Below are positions 17,359 to 26,600 of a DNA stretch of 64,000 bases, one piece after another. Origin of the DNA: Paenibacillus timonensis (GTDB taxonomy: Bacteria > Bacillota > Bacilli > Paenibacillales > Paenibacillaceae); contig NZ_WNZY01000004.1 of assembly GCF_009725205.1 (NCBI RefSeq), positions 186,001-250,000 on the forward strand, read 5' to 3'. The position numbers and the translations under genes are program-made. The notes below the pieces were generated by a model. That model was not told the origin of the DNA, made no database searches, and saw nothing but the letters and a program-made list of their open reading frames with translations. Numbering within the stretch: position 1 is the stretch's first letter; each line of letters begins with the position of its first letter.

Positions 17359-17411
17359 CACATCACAATGAATACAACCTCGCTTCACTTTGGGTCATTT
17401 CATTGTATGTG
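17359..17411. repeat. Inverted repeat in the sigK upstream region
   Basis: CACATCACAATGAA (17359-17372) faces TTCATTGTATGTG (17399-17411), a near-perfect pairing with one bulged base. It lies 22 bases upstream of the sigK start. It could be a regulator site or a structure in the sigK leader; I could not assign it. Confidence 0.35.
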
Positions 17412-17589
17412 GGCGGAGGCCTAGGCGTGCCTGTACGAAGGAATTTGATTTAGCAGGATCCTATCTCTCATCTTGGAACATGAAGTACAAGTGAATCCAT
17501 GATTTTAATCATTTTTAACTCAGAAAAAGAATTATTTTCCTCCTTTTACAAACACTACATCACAATCGATCAAAGGAGGAAGATATTTC

Positions 17590-18264
17590 ATGTGTCAACG
17601 GTTTTCCATCGCGGCCGAGTTGCCCGAAGTTCAGGAGCATTTTCAAATCGGGCGGGTCATGAGCTATTACAAGAACCGTTTCAACATTAGCCCTACGCAG
17701 CCGACGCCGGTCGTGCTTCAGCAGGATGGGGAGCGGGTGCTCGACGAGTTCCGCTGGGGGTTTGTTCCGTATTGGGGAAAAGACGCGGTTAACGCGGATC
17801 TGCGTAACGTCCACCAGAATCCGACGTACCGCCGAATCATCAGCACGCAGCGTTGCATCATCCCGTGCAATGGCTTCTATTATTGGAGGAAGGAAGGCAA
17901 GAAAGAATACCCCGTCCGGGTGGTTCTGAAAAACCGCGGCATGTTTGGTGTGGCCGGACTGTACGAAATTTGGCGGGATACGCGAGGCGAGCCGCTCCGC
18001 ACCTGCACCCTCGTCATGACGGATGCCAATCCGCTGATCGGAGAGTTCGAGAACCGCATGCCTGCGATTTTGTCTCCGGAGGATATGACCCGGTGGCTGG
18101 ATGAAGAGATCAATGATCTCGACGCGCTGGACCCCATCTTGCGTCCGCATGCAGCGGAGGAAATGAAGGCCTACGCGGTTACGCCGCTTATCGACAACAA
18201 CCGGTACGACACCGACGAATGCATTCGGGAGATGGATTTGCAGCTGGCTTGGGTGAAGCGATAA
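17590..18264 (+). CDS. SRAP/HMCES-family protein with altered active site
   Basis: A 224-residue protein of the SRAP (YedK/HMCES) family, which normally forms a thiazolidine crosslink with abasic sites in single-stranded DNA. The start MCQRF keeps the essential Cys2, and FRWGFVPYW, the asparagine of VNADLRNV, RCIIPCNGFYYW and ENRMPAILS follow family order. Two usually conserved catalytic residues differ. The glutamate of GFYEW is Tyr98 (GFYYW), and the histidine two before RMP is Glu154 (ENRMP). The ATG at 17590 has AAAGGAGGA upstream. The gene is single and ends in a terminator. It may bind abasic DNA with altered chemistry, or have taken another role. Confidence 0.85.
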   Translation: MCQRFSIAAELPEVQEHFQIGRVMSYYKNRFNISPTQPTPVVLQQDGERVLDEFRWGFVPYWGKDAVNADLRNVHQNPTYRRIISTQRCIIPCNGFYYWRKEGKKEYPVRVVLKNRGMFGVAGLYEIWRDTRGEPLRTCTLVMTDANPLIGEFENRMPAILSPEDMTRWLDEEINDLDALDPILRPHAAEEMKAYAVTPLIDNNRYDTDECIREMDLQLAWVKR

Positions 18265-18286
18265 GACTCTGAAAAAGATAAGTAAA

Positions 18287-18321
18287 AAAGCTCTTGGACC
18301 CTTCTCTCGTCCAAGAGCTTT
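18287..18321. terminator. Terminator after the SRAP gene
   Basis: AAAGCTCTTGGAC pairs with GTCCAAGAGCTTT around an 8-base loop. The neighbouring genes converge, so it can serve both. Confidence 0.78.
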
Positions 18322-18330
18322 AATTTCTCT

Positions 18331-19608
18331 TCAGTTATTCCTGCCGTAATATAACTTGAGATTCGGGATATCCACCAGGTACAGGATATCGACGCCTTTG
18401 GCGCTACGCTCCACTGCCAGCCGCTCGATCGGTTTGCCAGGGGCCAACGAGGTCTCGGTCCATCCGGCTCCGCTCGAATTCACGGCCACGAAGGCCCGAT
18501 CCGCACCACTTTGCTTCACGTAGTAGATTCTCGCTTCCGTGCCGGTCCAGGTGACATCCACCGCAGCCCGCGTCGCGGCGGCATCAAAGACCGTTTGCAG
18601 CTCCCAGCCTCCCGTGCCGTAGGTTGCCTGCTTCACGGCGAAATTCGCGCTGCCTGCTTCACGGTAACGGTAGGCGATGATCGGCCGTCCTGCGGAGTCC
18701 ACCGTCATTTTGGCGCTTTGCACGCCGGGTCCGCCCGGATCGTCGCCGCTCTGCACGTAGGTTTCGCCAGGGGCTAAAGGCTGGACGATATCGGCCGTAG
18801 ACAACGTCGCCGGAAGGGACACCGGCGTTCCATCCGCCTTCGTAAAGCTGCCTGTGGCTGGGCTGTACTTCAGGTACGACAGCTCATGGCGTAACGCGCT
18901 GGCGGCAAAATGCGCCCACTCGAACAAAATATGCATATCGCCATTCGCATCAAAAGCTAAGTCGTCCGGATAAACGGACCGATTCAGCGTTGATGCGATT
19001 ACACCGATCTGACTCCAAGTCGAGGCCGTATTATCCCAATGGAACAGGATGCCTTCCCGTTTCCCCGCAGGATCTTTGGCCGCCCGTGCGAAGAGATACA
19101 AATCCCCGTTTGGTGCGGTTTTGACGATTGGATAAGAGATCTTCATATCCGGACCCGGCATATCTGCCGAGTGGTTCTGGGGAGCCCCGCCCACGGTGTC
19201 CGAACGAAAATATCGCCAGTTATTATCGTGCATCGAGGCAAACACATGGAACCGGCCGCTGCCGTCCCTCGCGATGGAGGGCTGGTTATGACCTAAATCG
19301 TCGTTATACTCGGCTACGACGGACCCGTTCATGACCGGGATATTGCTCCAAGCCCCCGTTCCGTCTCTTCTGGCGATATATACCGTATGCATACTCGCTG
19401 TGCCCCCAGGCGCATTGTAAGCCATATAAGCGTATTCATACCCCGTTCCATACGTATCCAGCGGTGACCACCATCCCGCCTGGTTGCTGGAATCCATCGG
19501 ATAAGGAACCTCTGTAAGTTCAGCGGCCGCATACCCCGTAGTTGTCGGCAGCAGCGTCATCAACGCTACAAACCAGAGCCCGATTCGCCAACCTTTTCCC
19601 CTTTTCAC
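18331..19608 (-). CDS. Secreted BNR_4-like protein, possible polysaccharide lyase
   Basis: A 425-residue exported protein with a signal peptide (about residues 1-28, ending GYAAA). Repeated beta-blade segments include GHNQPSIARDGSGRFHVFAS and HVFASMHDNNWRYF. This pattern is shared by BNR_4 proteins and by seven-bladed-propeller ulvan lyases (PL24/PL25-like), in which the HNQP histidine region is part of the active site. GTG at 19608 follows GGAGG. It lies last in a 20-kb glycan island and directly after a GH88 gene, whose unsaturated substrates are lyase products; this supports lyase activity but does not prove it. A cre-like site and AATAGAAC repeats lie upstream. Confidence 0.68.
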   Translation of the reverse strand: MKRGKGWRIGLWFVALMTLLPTTTGYAAAELTEVPYPMDSSNQAGWWSPLDTYGTGYEYAYMAYNAPGGTASMHTVYIARRDGTGAWSNIPVMNGSVVAEYNDDLGHNQPSIARDGSGRFHVFASMHDNNWRYFRSDTVGGAPQNHSADMPGPDMKISYPIVKTAPNGDLYLFARAAKDPAGKREGILFHWDNTASTWSQIGVIASTLNRSVYPDDLAFDANGDMHILFEWAHFAASALRHELSYLKYSPATGSFTKADGTPVSLPATLSTADIVQPLAPGETYVQSGDDPGGPGVQSAKMTVDSAGRPIIAYRYREAGSANFAVKQATYGTGGWELQTVFDAAATRAAVDVTWTGTEARIYYVKQSGADRAFVAVNSSGAGWTETSLAPGKPIERLAVERSAKGVDILYLVDIPNLKLYYGRNN

Positions 19609-19627
19609 ACTTCTCGCCTCCTCAAAC

Positions 19628-19642
19628 TGAAATCGCTTGCAA
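19628..19642 (-). promoter_or_regulatory. Candidate cre site upstream of the BNR_4-like gene
   Basis: The minus strand reads TTGCAAGCGATTTCA, a full match to the relaxed cre consensus WTGNAANCGNWNNCW, 20 bases before the GTG start. It suggests CcpA-mediated catabolite repression of this gene. Confidence 0.55.
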
Positions 19643-19710
19643 AACTCAATCCCCCGATAACCTTGATCTTCCCGCTACCGGTACAAGCGTATCACGCTGC
19701 CCCGAGCTGG

Positions 19711-19771
19711 AATAGAAACAAAACAACGTTCTAAATAGAACGGAATTACGCATTTTTGCTAAAAATAGAAC
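19711..19771 (-). promoter_or_regulatory. Spaced AATAGAAC repeats upstream of the BNR_4-like gene
   Basis: AATAGAA(C/A) occurs at 19711, 19734 and 19764, and at 19727-19742 it also forms the palindrome CGTTCTA-AA-TAGAACG. Direct repeats at about 23-30 base spacing suit an AraC-type activator, possibly the island's sensor. This is an inference from position only. Confidence 0.4.
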
Positions 19772-19813
19772 ATTTCTCCTTTGTCACACAGACCAACCCC
19801 GGATTCACGTGAA

Positions 19814-20959
19814 TTAACGCCCGCGTTCGTACCAATATCCCGGGATCCCGTGGCCAAGGCGCATCAACGCTTCGAGGTAAAAATAATCCCCCCAGATCAC
19901 ATAATCATCGGTTGCGATACCGCCCCTCACATAGTAGGAGCCGTGTCGCAGGAAGCCTTCGCCTTCCCGGGCCTCGTTCGTGCCACCCGAGAAACAATGC
20001 TTCGCCAGCGACGCCACGGCACGTTCGGCAAAAGCCAGCAGTTCCGCCCGGTCCGGGTCATCGGCGGGTAAATGCTCCACGAGTTCCAGAACGCCGCATG
20101 CCGCGATCGCAGAAGCCGAACTATCCCGAGGTTCGCTTTCATTTTGAGGCGCATCAAAATCCCAATAAGCAATGAGATCCGCAGGTAGATGATCGATGAA
20201 ATAACGGGCCAGCCGCTTGGATGTATCCAAAAAAGAAGCTTCCCGAAAATAACGGTAGGAGAGCGCAAATCCGTAGATTCCCCAAGCCTGCCCCCGCGTC
20301 CAGGTCGATCCGTCGCGATAGCCCTGATGCGTGCCGCCCCGAACCGCATCGCCGGTCGCGGTGTCGAAATAAAACGTGTGATACGACGAGCCGTCGCCTC
20401 TCACCAAGAATCGCTGGCTTTGCTCGGCATGAATCCGGGCGATGTCGGCATATTCGGGATCCCCGGTTTGCTGGCTGGCCCAATAGAGTAAGGGCAAGTT
20501 CATGAGGCAGTCGATGATGATGCGTCCGCCGTTGATTTCATCCCCCTCAGGGCCCCAGGCTTGCAGGATGCGGGCAGTTGGCCGCCACCGTGTCAGCAGC
20601 AAATCGGCCGCTTCCAGAGTCGACTTCCGGGCGGCCTCATCTTGCTCTACGATCCACTGCGCCCCGGTGGACAATAGATACAGAAAGCCGATGTCGTGAT
20701 GCTCCAAATGGCTCCGCCGCGTAAGCCGGTCTTGAAAAGACGCCGTGGCCGCTTCAGCCGCTTGACGGATCGTTTCGTCCCGGCTGTACTCGTAGCTAAG
20801 CCATAAGATACCCGACCAGAAGCCTTCGGTCCAATCGGTATGCTCCACCAGCTGGTACTTGCCGTCTCCCTGGCTGACATGCGGAAAACGGGTTTGAAAA
20901 CGGGAGATATTCGTTCGCGTAATGTCCAGCGTTTGTTCGATCCATTCATTCCAGTTCAT
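19814..20959 (-). CDS. GH88 unsaturated glucuronyl hydrolase
   Basis: A 381-residue (alpha/alpha)6-barrel enzyme without signal peptide. GH88 enzymes hydrate the unsaturated uronic acid at the non-reducing end of oligosaccharides made by polysaccharide lyases, releasing it as a keto-uronate. The two conserved aspartates are D89 in EHHDIGFLY and D150 in IIIDCLMNLPLLYW, matching D88 and D149 of Bacillus UGL. WTRGQAWGIYGFALSYRY is another family block. AGGAGG precedes the ATG. It lies 38 bases after the GH94 gene and is probably co-transcribed. It implies that the island's substrate is a uronate polymer cut by a lyase. Confidence 0.93.
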   Translation of the reverse strand: MNWNEWIEQTLDITRTNISRFQTRFPHVSQGDGKYQLVEHTDWTEGFWSGILWLSYEYSRDETIRQAAEAATASFQDRLTRRSHLEHHDIGFLYLLSTGAQWIVEQDEAARKSTLEAADLLLTRWRPTARILQAWGPEGDEINGGRIIIDCLMNLPLLYWASQQTGDPEYADIARIHAEQSQRFLVRGDGSSYHTFYFDTATGDAVRGGTHQGYRDGSTWTRGQAWGIYGFALSYRYFREASFLDTSKRLARYFIDHLPADLIAYWDFDAPQNESEPRDSSASAIAACGVLELVEHLPADDPDRAELLAFAERAVASLAKHCFSGGTNEAREGEGFLRHGSYYVRGGIATDDYVIWGDYFYLEALMRLGHGIPGYWYERGR

Positions 20960-20997
20960 TTTATCCTCCTGTAGGTTGGCTTGATGGATTTTTCAAG

Positions 20998-23376
20998 TTA
21001 CATGACGACGTCAACACGGACGGATGAGCGTCCGGGATAAGCCGGCAGGACATGGCCCTCCAGCGTCTGACCGTCGACGGTGATGTGTTTTACGCCCTGG
21101 CTAACCCAGCTTTCGTTGCGAACCGTAATCTCGTAGTCGCAGCCACGGAACCGGCGTTTCACCGTGAACCCTTCCCAATCCGCGGGAATGCAGGGGTTGA
21201 CGGACATGCCCTGCAGCACCGGTTTGATGCCCAGGATATATTGCGTCGCGGCGACGTACATCCAAGCGGCCGTCCCGGTCAGCCAGGACACATTGGCCAA
21301 TCCGAACTTGTCGGACTCCGGCCCAAACAAGTTTGAAGCGTAGACATAAGGCTCCGCCTTATACCGCCACAGGCCCGCTTGGTCCATCGCCACGTTCGGG
21401 AGCAGCTGGCGGTAATACTTGTAGGCGACATCCCCTCGCCCGAGCAGGCATTCGGCCATGATCGCCCAGGTATTGGCGTGGCAGAATACCGCCCCGTTCT
21501 CCCCCGTCCCCTTGTTGTAATTCGTCAAAGGATCGGCGGGATCGGGAAACGTGCTGATGGAAGGGTGGATCTTTTTGATGCCAAGCTCCGTGTCCAGCAG
21601 CTCCCGAACGCTGTCCATCGCTTGCCGACCTTTCTCCGGATCGGCCATCCCGGATAGAACCGCCCAGGTTTGGGCGTTCAGCCAGATTTTCGCTTCCTCG
21701 TGCTCATCGCTCCCAAGGAAACGGCCGTCATCCATAATGGCGCGGCGGAACCAGCGGCCGTCCCAGCCAATGCGGTTGACCAGCTCCCGCTGCTGTTCGT
21801 ACATGGTCTCGTATTTCGCGACATCCTCCGGACGGCCGGCGGCGACGGCGAGATCAACCATCCGTAACAACACCAGGCCAAGCTGCATGGCGGTCCAAAT
21901 GCTCTCCCCCCGGCCCTCGCGGCACACCCGGAACAACTGGTCGTTCCAATCCGATCGCAGCATCAACGGGAACCCGTTGGGTCCCAGCTTCGACGCCGTA
22001 AAATCGATCGCGGCCTTCAAGTGCTCGTATACTGTTCCTTGACCGCCATCGTAGTAAGGCACTTCCGCTAGCAAAAACGCGGCTTCCCCGGTTTCAGCTA
22101 ACAGGTCCCAAGCCGCCAATGTCGGCCATAAATGATCGTCGGAATGGATGCTCATTACCGGCTCCCAACCTTCATGAGGGAAAAAGTAGTGGTTTGCGTG
22201 CCCATCCCGGTACTGCTGGCCGAGCAGTAGCCGCAGCTTGCCCAACGCTTGCTCCGGATCAAACGGCACGACCGCCAATATATCCTGCGACGTGTCCCGG
22301 TATCCAACACCACGGAACGTTCCGGTAGCATAGAAGGAAATATTCCGTGAAAACAGAAAGTTGCGATGCGCCTGATACGGGTTCCAGATGTTCAGCATCC
22401 GCTCGGCGTCCGGATCCGGCAGCCGGCACTCCCAAGCTCCGAGATAACCGTCCCAATAGGAATGTAGCCCTTGAAAAGAACGATCTGCAAACCCGGGTTC
22501 CCGGGAATGGACAAGCGCCTGCTCAACCTCGGCTTCATCTTGGGCTGTGCCAAGGAAGAGATGAAGGGTCCGGCTTTCGCCCGGCTGCAGCGTGACCTTG
22601 AATTGCAGCGCTCCGCAAGGATCTCCGCCCATCAGCGTCGATCCGCGGCAGCCCCCTTCTTCGATCGCCGCCGGATTGGCTTCGCTGCGATAGCTGCCGA
22701 TAAATTCTTCGCGGTCGCCGTCATATCCGGACAGCGGCGCGTCGGAAGCAAAATAAACGAGCGGCGTCTCCTCCGGCTTCGGTTGATTTTCAACGCCATA
22801 CCGGTACACCAGCGCCTCGGACGGACGGTACTGCACGGAGACCTGGTGCTTGTTATAGCATTGCCACTGCAGCTCGCGCATGAATTCCATCATCCCGAAC
22901 TCCACGTAAGCGTAAACGTTCAGTTCTTTGGCTACCGAGGTTTCATTGGACAAGGTCAATTTCCATATTAACGAATTTTCGTAGGGACCCACGAAATACA
23001 ACGTTTGGGCCGCGATTCCGTCCCTCCTCGCCTCAAACCGGGTGTAGCCTAGGCCGTGGGTGCTTTTCCAGGTATCCGGTTTGGCGGCAGCAGGTTCGTT
23101 GGTGGGGCACCAGTACGTCCCCGAGTCCGCATCCTGGACGTAAATATAGGGGCCCGAGCGATCCATCGGCAGGTGAAAAAAACGATAGCGCGTAATCCGC
23201 CAAATTTGCGGCGATTTGTAAAACGCGACCCCGCCGCCCGCATGGGACAACATCGTATGGAATGTGCCGTTGGACAAATAGTTCATCCATGGGGTCGGCA
23301 TGTCGTGCCGGTGGAACTCGATTTCTTTTTCCGCATCGTGGAAGGAATAGTAGCTTTGCGGGTCGATCGGTTTCAT
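20998..23376 (-). CDS. GH94 family disaccharide phosphorylase
   Basis: A 792-residue cytoplasmic enzyme of the GH94 (cellobiose/chitobiose phosphorylase) family. These enzymes split a beta-glucoside with phosphate, giving sugar-1-phosphate and saving ATP. Marks are SNGTFHTMLSHAGGG at the N-terminal beta-sandwich, RGVGYRDTSQD, and the general acid D479 in RSDWNDQL. The late block TGENGAVFCHANTW lines the phosphate site. AAGGAG lies nine bases before the ATG. Placement before GH88 suggests that it acts on the product left after the unsaturated uronate is removed. It is clearly not a close cellobiose phosphorylase copy by eye, so the acceptor sugar is open. Confidence 0.9.
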   Translation of the reverse strand: MKPIDPQSYYSFHDAEKEIEFHRHDMPTPWMNYLSNGTFHTMLSHAGGGVAFYKSPQIWRITRYRFFHLPMDRSGPYIYVQDADSGTYWCPTNEPAAAKPDTWKSTHGLGYTRFEARRDGIAAQTLYFVGPYENSLIWKLTLSNETSVAKELNVYAYVEFGMMEFMRELQWQCYNKHQVSVQYRPSEALVYRYGVENQPKPEETPLVYFASDAPLSGYDGDREEFIGSYRSEANPAAIEEGGCRGSTLMGGDPCGALQFKVTLQPGESRTLHLFLGTAQDEAEVEQALVHSREPGFADRSFQGLHSYWDGYLGAWECRLPDPDAERMLNIWNPYQAHRNFLFSRNISFYATGTFRGVGYRDTSQDILAVVPFDPEQALGKLRLLLGQQYRDGHANHYFFPHEGWEPVMSIHSDDHLWPTLAAWDLLAETGEAAFLLAEVPYYDGGQGTVYEHLKAAIDFTASKLGPNGFPLMLRSDWNDQLFRVCREGRGESIWTAMQLGLVLLRMVDLAVAAGRPEDVAKYETMYEQQRELVNRIGWDGRWFRRAIMDDGRFLGSDEHEEAKIWLNAQTWAVLSGMADPEKGRQAMDSVRELLDTELGIKKIHPSISTFPDPADPLTNYNKGTGENGAVFCHANTWAIMAECLLGRGDVAYKYYRQLLPNVAMDQAGLWRYKAEPYVYASNLFGPESDKFGLANVSWLTGTAAWMYVAATQYILGIKPVLQGMSVNPCIPADWEGFTVKRRFRGCDYEITVRNESWVSQGVKHITVDGQTLEGHVLPAYPGRSSVRVDVVM

Positions 23377-23409
23377 GGGTATCCACTCCTTACTTCTTTG
23401 TTGATTTCC

Positions 23410-23590
23410 AACGGACCTCAGCGCCGTTATTTAGCTGGAAAAGACCGATTTCCATCTGTAACGGACTCCAAAGACCATATTGAGCATCTAAACGTACGAT
23501 CAAGCCTATTTTGGAGGAAATAGCGGCTTTCCGGTCCGTTAGAAACAGGAAAGGTGCGTTTTCGGACAATTAAGGTCTTTCAGGTCCGTT
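23410..23590. repeat. Intergenic AACGGACC/GGTCCGTT repeat cluster
   Basis: In the 243-base gap between the GH2 and GH94 genes, AACGGAC(C/T) occurs at 23410 and 23460, and its complement GGTCCGTT at 23533 and 23583. AAAGACC also occurs at 23441 and 23470, with the reverse GGTCTTT near 23573. The copies can fold into a long imperfect hairpin. No gene or terminator T-run is present. Confidence 0.6.
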
Positions 23591-23619
23591 ATACCGTAAA
23601 CCCGTGAGACCGGGTCCAC

Positions 23620-26600
23620 CTATTTGGGCTCTACCTCGTCTAGCGTCAGGCTATACGACAGATCCTTCATATAGCGGCCGTCGGGATGAAGGAAGACCAA
23701 ACCGAAGTCAAGATCCTCGTCACTCCCACGCACGATGGCAATCAGCCGGTTCAAACCCGGATTCAAGACCAGCTCCTGTTCCGGCTCCGCTACCCGCTCC
23801 CCGTTTAACACGATTTCAACCGTGGAAGAGGTATCGGCGAGCACGCGCAGCCGTCCCCGACGGGGAGCTCCCCCTTCTTCCGGTACCGTCACGAAGCAGC
23901 TCAGGAACCACGGATCCCGACCCGCATTGGCGAGATGCAGCAAGCCGGTGGAGCGGCGTTCTTTATTCTGCATCCAGCCGTACAGGCCTTCACCCAAATT
24001 GTTTAGTGAAAATTCCGGATCGGTATAATAAGCCCTCATCGCGTCGGAATCGACGTAAGTCGGACAAGGCAGAGCCATCATGGCTTCCACGGCCCACTCG
24101 CCGTCGCCTTTCTCCTCGTACAGCAGCTCATCGTCAAAAGAGGCACCCAAATGAGCCAGCAAGCGAGTATATAAGCGCAGCGCCTTGTCGCTTTCAGGGT
24201 CCGGTAACAGCTGGGAGCATACTACGGTTCCGCTCCCCACTTTGGCTTCAATCAGGAACACCCCGGATGGCCGGGCTTTCCGGCGATTTAACTCCACCAG
24301 CGCGAGGCGGCTGTATTCGGCGGTGTATCCCTGCACGAAAAAGTCCTTCCAGGCCGTGCCTTCCACGCTGGTGCAAAGGACGTCCACGCCTGGCGCTTCC
24401 AGGCGGTGGGTGGCGAGGACCCGGTTGACCACCTCCCGCGGCGACAAGAACACCTTGTCGAAACCGAACAGGTCAACCGGGCTGAGCCCGCGGACGGCGG
24501 CGTGCGCGTAGTCCGCCGCCAAATGGTACGTCTCGTGCGGCGCCACGCGCACGGGACGGTCCAGCAGGCGGGCCAGCGCCGCCTGCTGCCCGGGCTGCGC
24601 CGGCAGGACGAGCACGCGTCCGCCGGCTTCGGCATGGCGCCGGACGGCTTCCGCCGCCCCCGGCGCCTCGAGCAGGCAGGCTTCGGCCACCAGTAGGCCG
24701 AAGCCCTGCCCGGGCGGCATGGCGGCGTCCCCGCCATGCTTGCCAGGCGCGGGCGCCGGCGCATCGCCCGGCGCCAAGGGGCCTCGCGGCGCGGCATGCG
24801 CCAGCGCCGCGATATCGGCCAGCGCGGCGTGCCGCAGCCGCAGCCGGCCGAGCAACGCGGCGGCGGGGCCGCCGGGGCGCACCAGCGCGGCGGTCGGCAA
24901 CGCCGCCGCCTCGTCCTGCTCCCCGACCGCGCCGCCCGCATACGCGAGCAGGTTGCGCAGCAGCAAGCACGCCTGCGGCACGCGATCCGCGTGGGCCATC
25001 AGCTCCAGCTGATTGGCCACCATCCGGCCGCGGCCGTGCCGGTATTCCAGCAGCGGCGACCACAGATCGCCGCCGTCGCCGAAATCGCCCGCGCTGCACT
25101 CCAGCAGCAGCGTGAAGTCGCCGCGGACCGGCTTCTCGAAGGCGGCGCGGATGATCGGAGGCGGACCTTCCTCCGCAAGCTCCGGACGCCAAAACATCAG
25201 ATCGTCGTCGCCGATCCCGGAAAGCACCGGATGGCCGTAATCCCCGGCATGGGCGCGCTGGAATGGACGCCGCGACAGCGTCAGCTTCCCCAGAGATAAC
25301 TGGTTCTGTTCCAGCAGCAGCAGCCGGCCGCCCTGGGCGACATACGCCTGGAGCAGCCGCTCCAACGCGCCGTCCGCATCCTCTGCGTAACTCCCGATGA
25401 CCAGAAGCCCGTCAGTCAGCAGACGACGGTCAGCCAACTGCTCCCGGTCCACCCGTTCACAGCCGGGCACTAGCCTGCGGATCGTCTCATAATCCGCATC
25501 GTTCCCCCAATAAGCCACCGGCCGGTTGACGGGGACGGGACGGCTCCGCAGGTTGGCGGACAGGATCCGGTAGTTCAACATCAGCTCATGCACCGGTTGT
25601 CCGTCATGAATCAACGTTGCCGTGAGCTCCGCCTTTCCTTCCGATTGGACAGGCAGTGGTTGCCACCTGATCCGGAGTACCCGGGGCTCCGCCGGGCCTT
25701 GCGTGAAGTCGAAGCTTTGGTCATGGACGAGCGTCTCCCCTTGCTTCACGGTCAATTTCACCGTGACCCTCCGGGCCGAAAGCGTGTCATTGTACACGTC
25801 AAAGCTGCGGTCGATCGGCTGTTCGTCATAGAAGCAGCGATCGTATTCGGCGGCGATGATCGTTGCCGGCTTAAACGCCTCGGCCATAACGGCAAAAGCT
25901 GGATTCGGCCGATACCTCGGTTCTTCCTCCGGCAGCAAGCCGTTGTGGATTGTCAGCGAATAAGCCGGGATCACCTTCGGTTTCACGCCGGGGAGATCAG
26001 CGTCGAGCGGCGGCGGGAGGACCACGTCCCGCTCGGGCATCGCCCGCATGAAGTAGTGGGCGAAATTAAACGTCGATATACCTGACACCTGCTGGCGCCG
26101 TGCAACCTCCACGAACAACCGCTCTTTCTCCGCCAGACCTAGGGTACTTTCATCGGTACCCCGGTAAGCCCGCAGCCCGACGTACATGCTGCTGTTCTGC
26201 GGGCAGATGTACCACCAGCCGCCATGTTCGCCAAAGGTCAGCGGAACGGTACGATCCCATTGTCCGATCGTTCCGTCGATGTTGTAATGTCGGCTCTCCA
26301 CCTCCGTATGCGCTTTGGACAGCAGCCGGTTATCCCCCTCGGCAATAATCGCCCGCGTCGGATCCAGCTCTCGGATAGAAGTCATCAACCCGGGAAGATG
26401 CACCCTAAAGCCATCCCGTCCGTCCACCCAGCGCATCTCGTTTTGCACGCTCCAGAGGATGACGGACGGATGGTTCTTATCGCGCTGCACCAGCCGGCGT
26501 ACATGCTTCCGGCAAGCTTCCAAAAAGTCGGGATGGTCCGCTTGCATCGATTTGCTCGAGCCGTAAATGGCCGTTTCGTCGACGATCAGCATCCCTTCCT

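Noticed and set aside
24719-25299. Several long overlapping frames around the GC-rich block
   Set aside because: They arise from the extreme GC content inside the GH2 gene and show no protein-like pattern.
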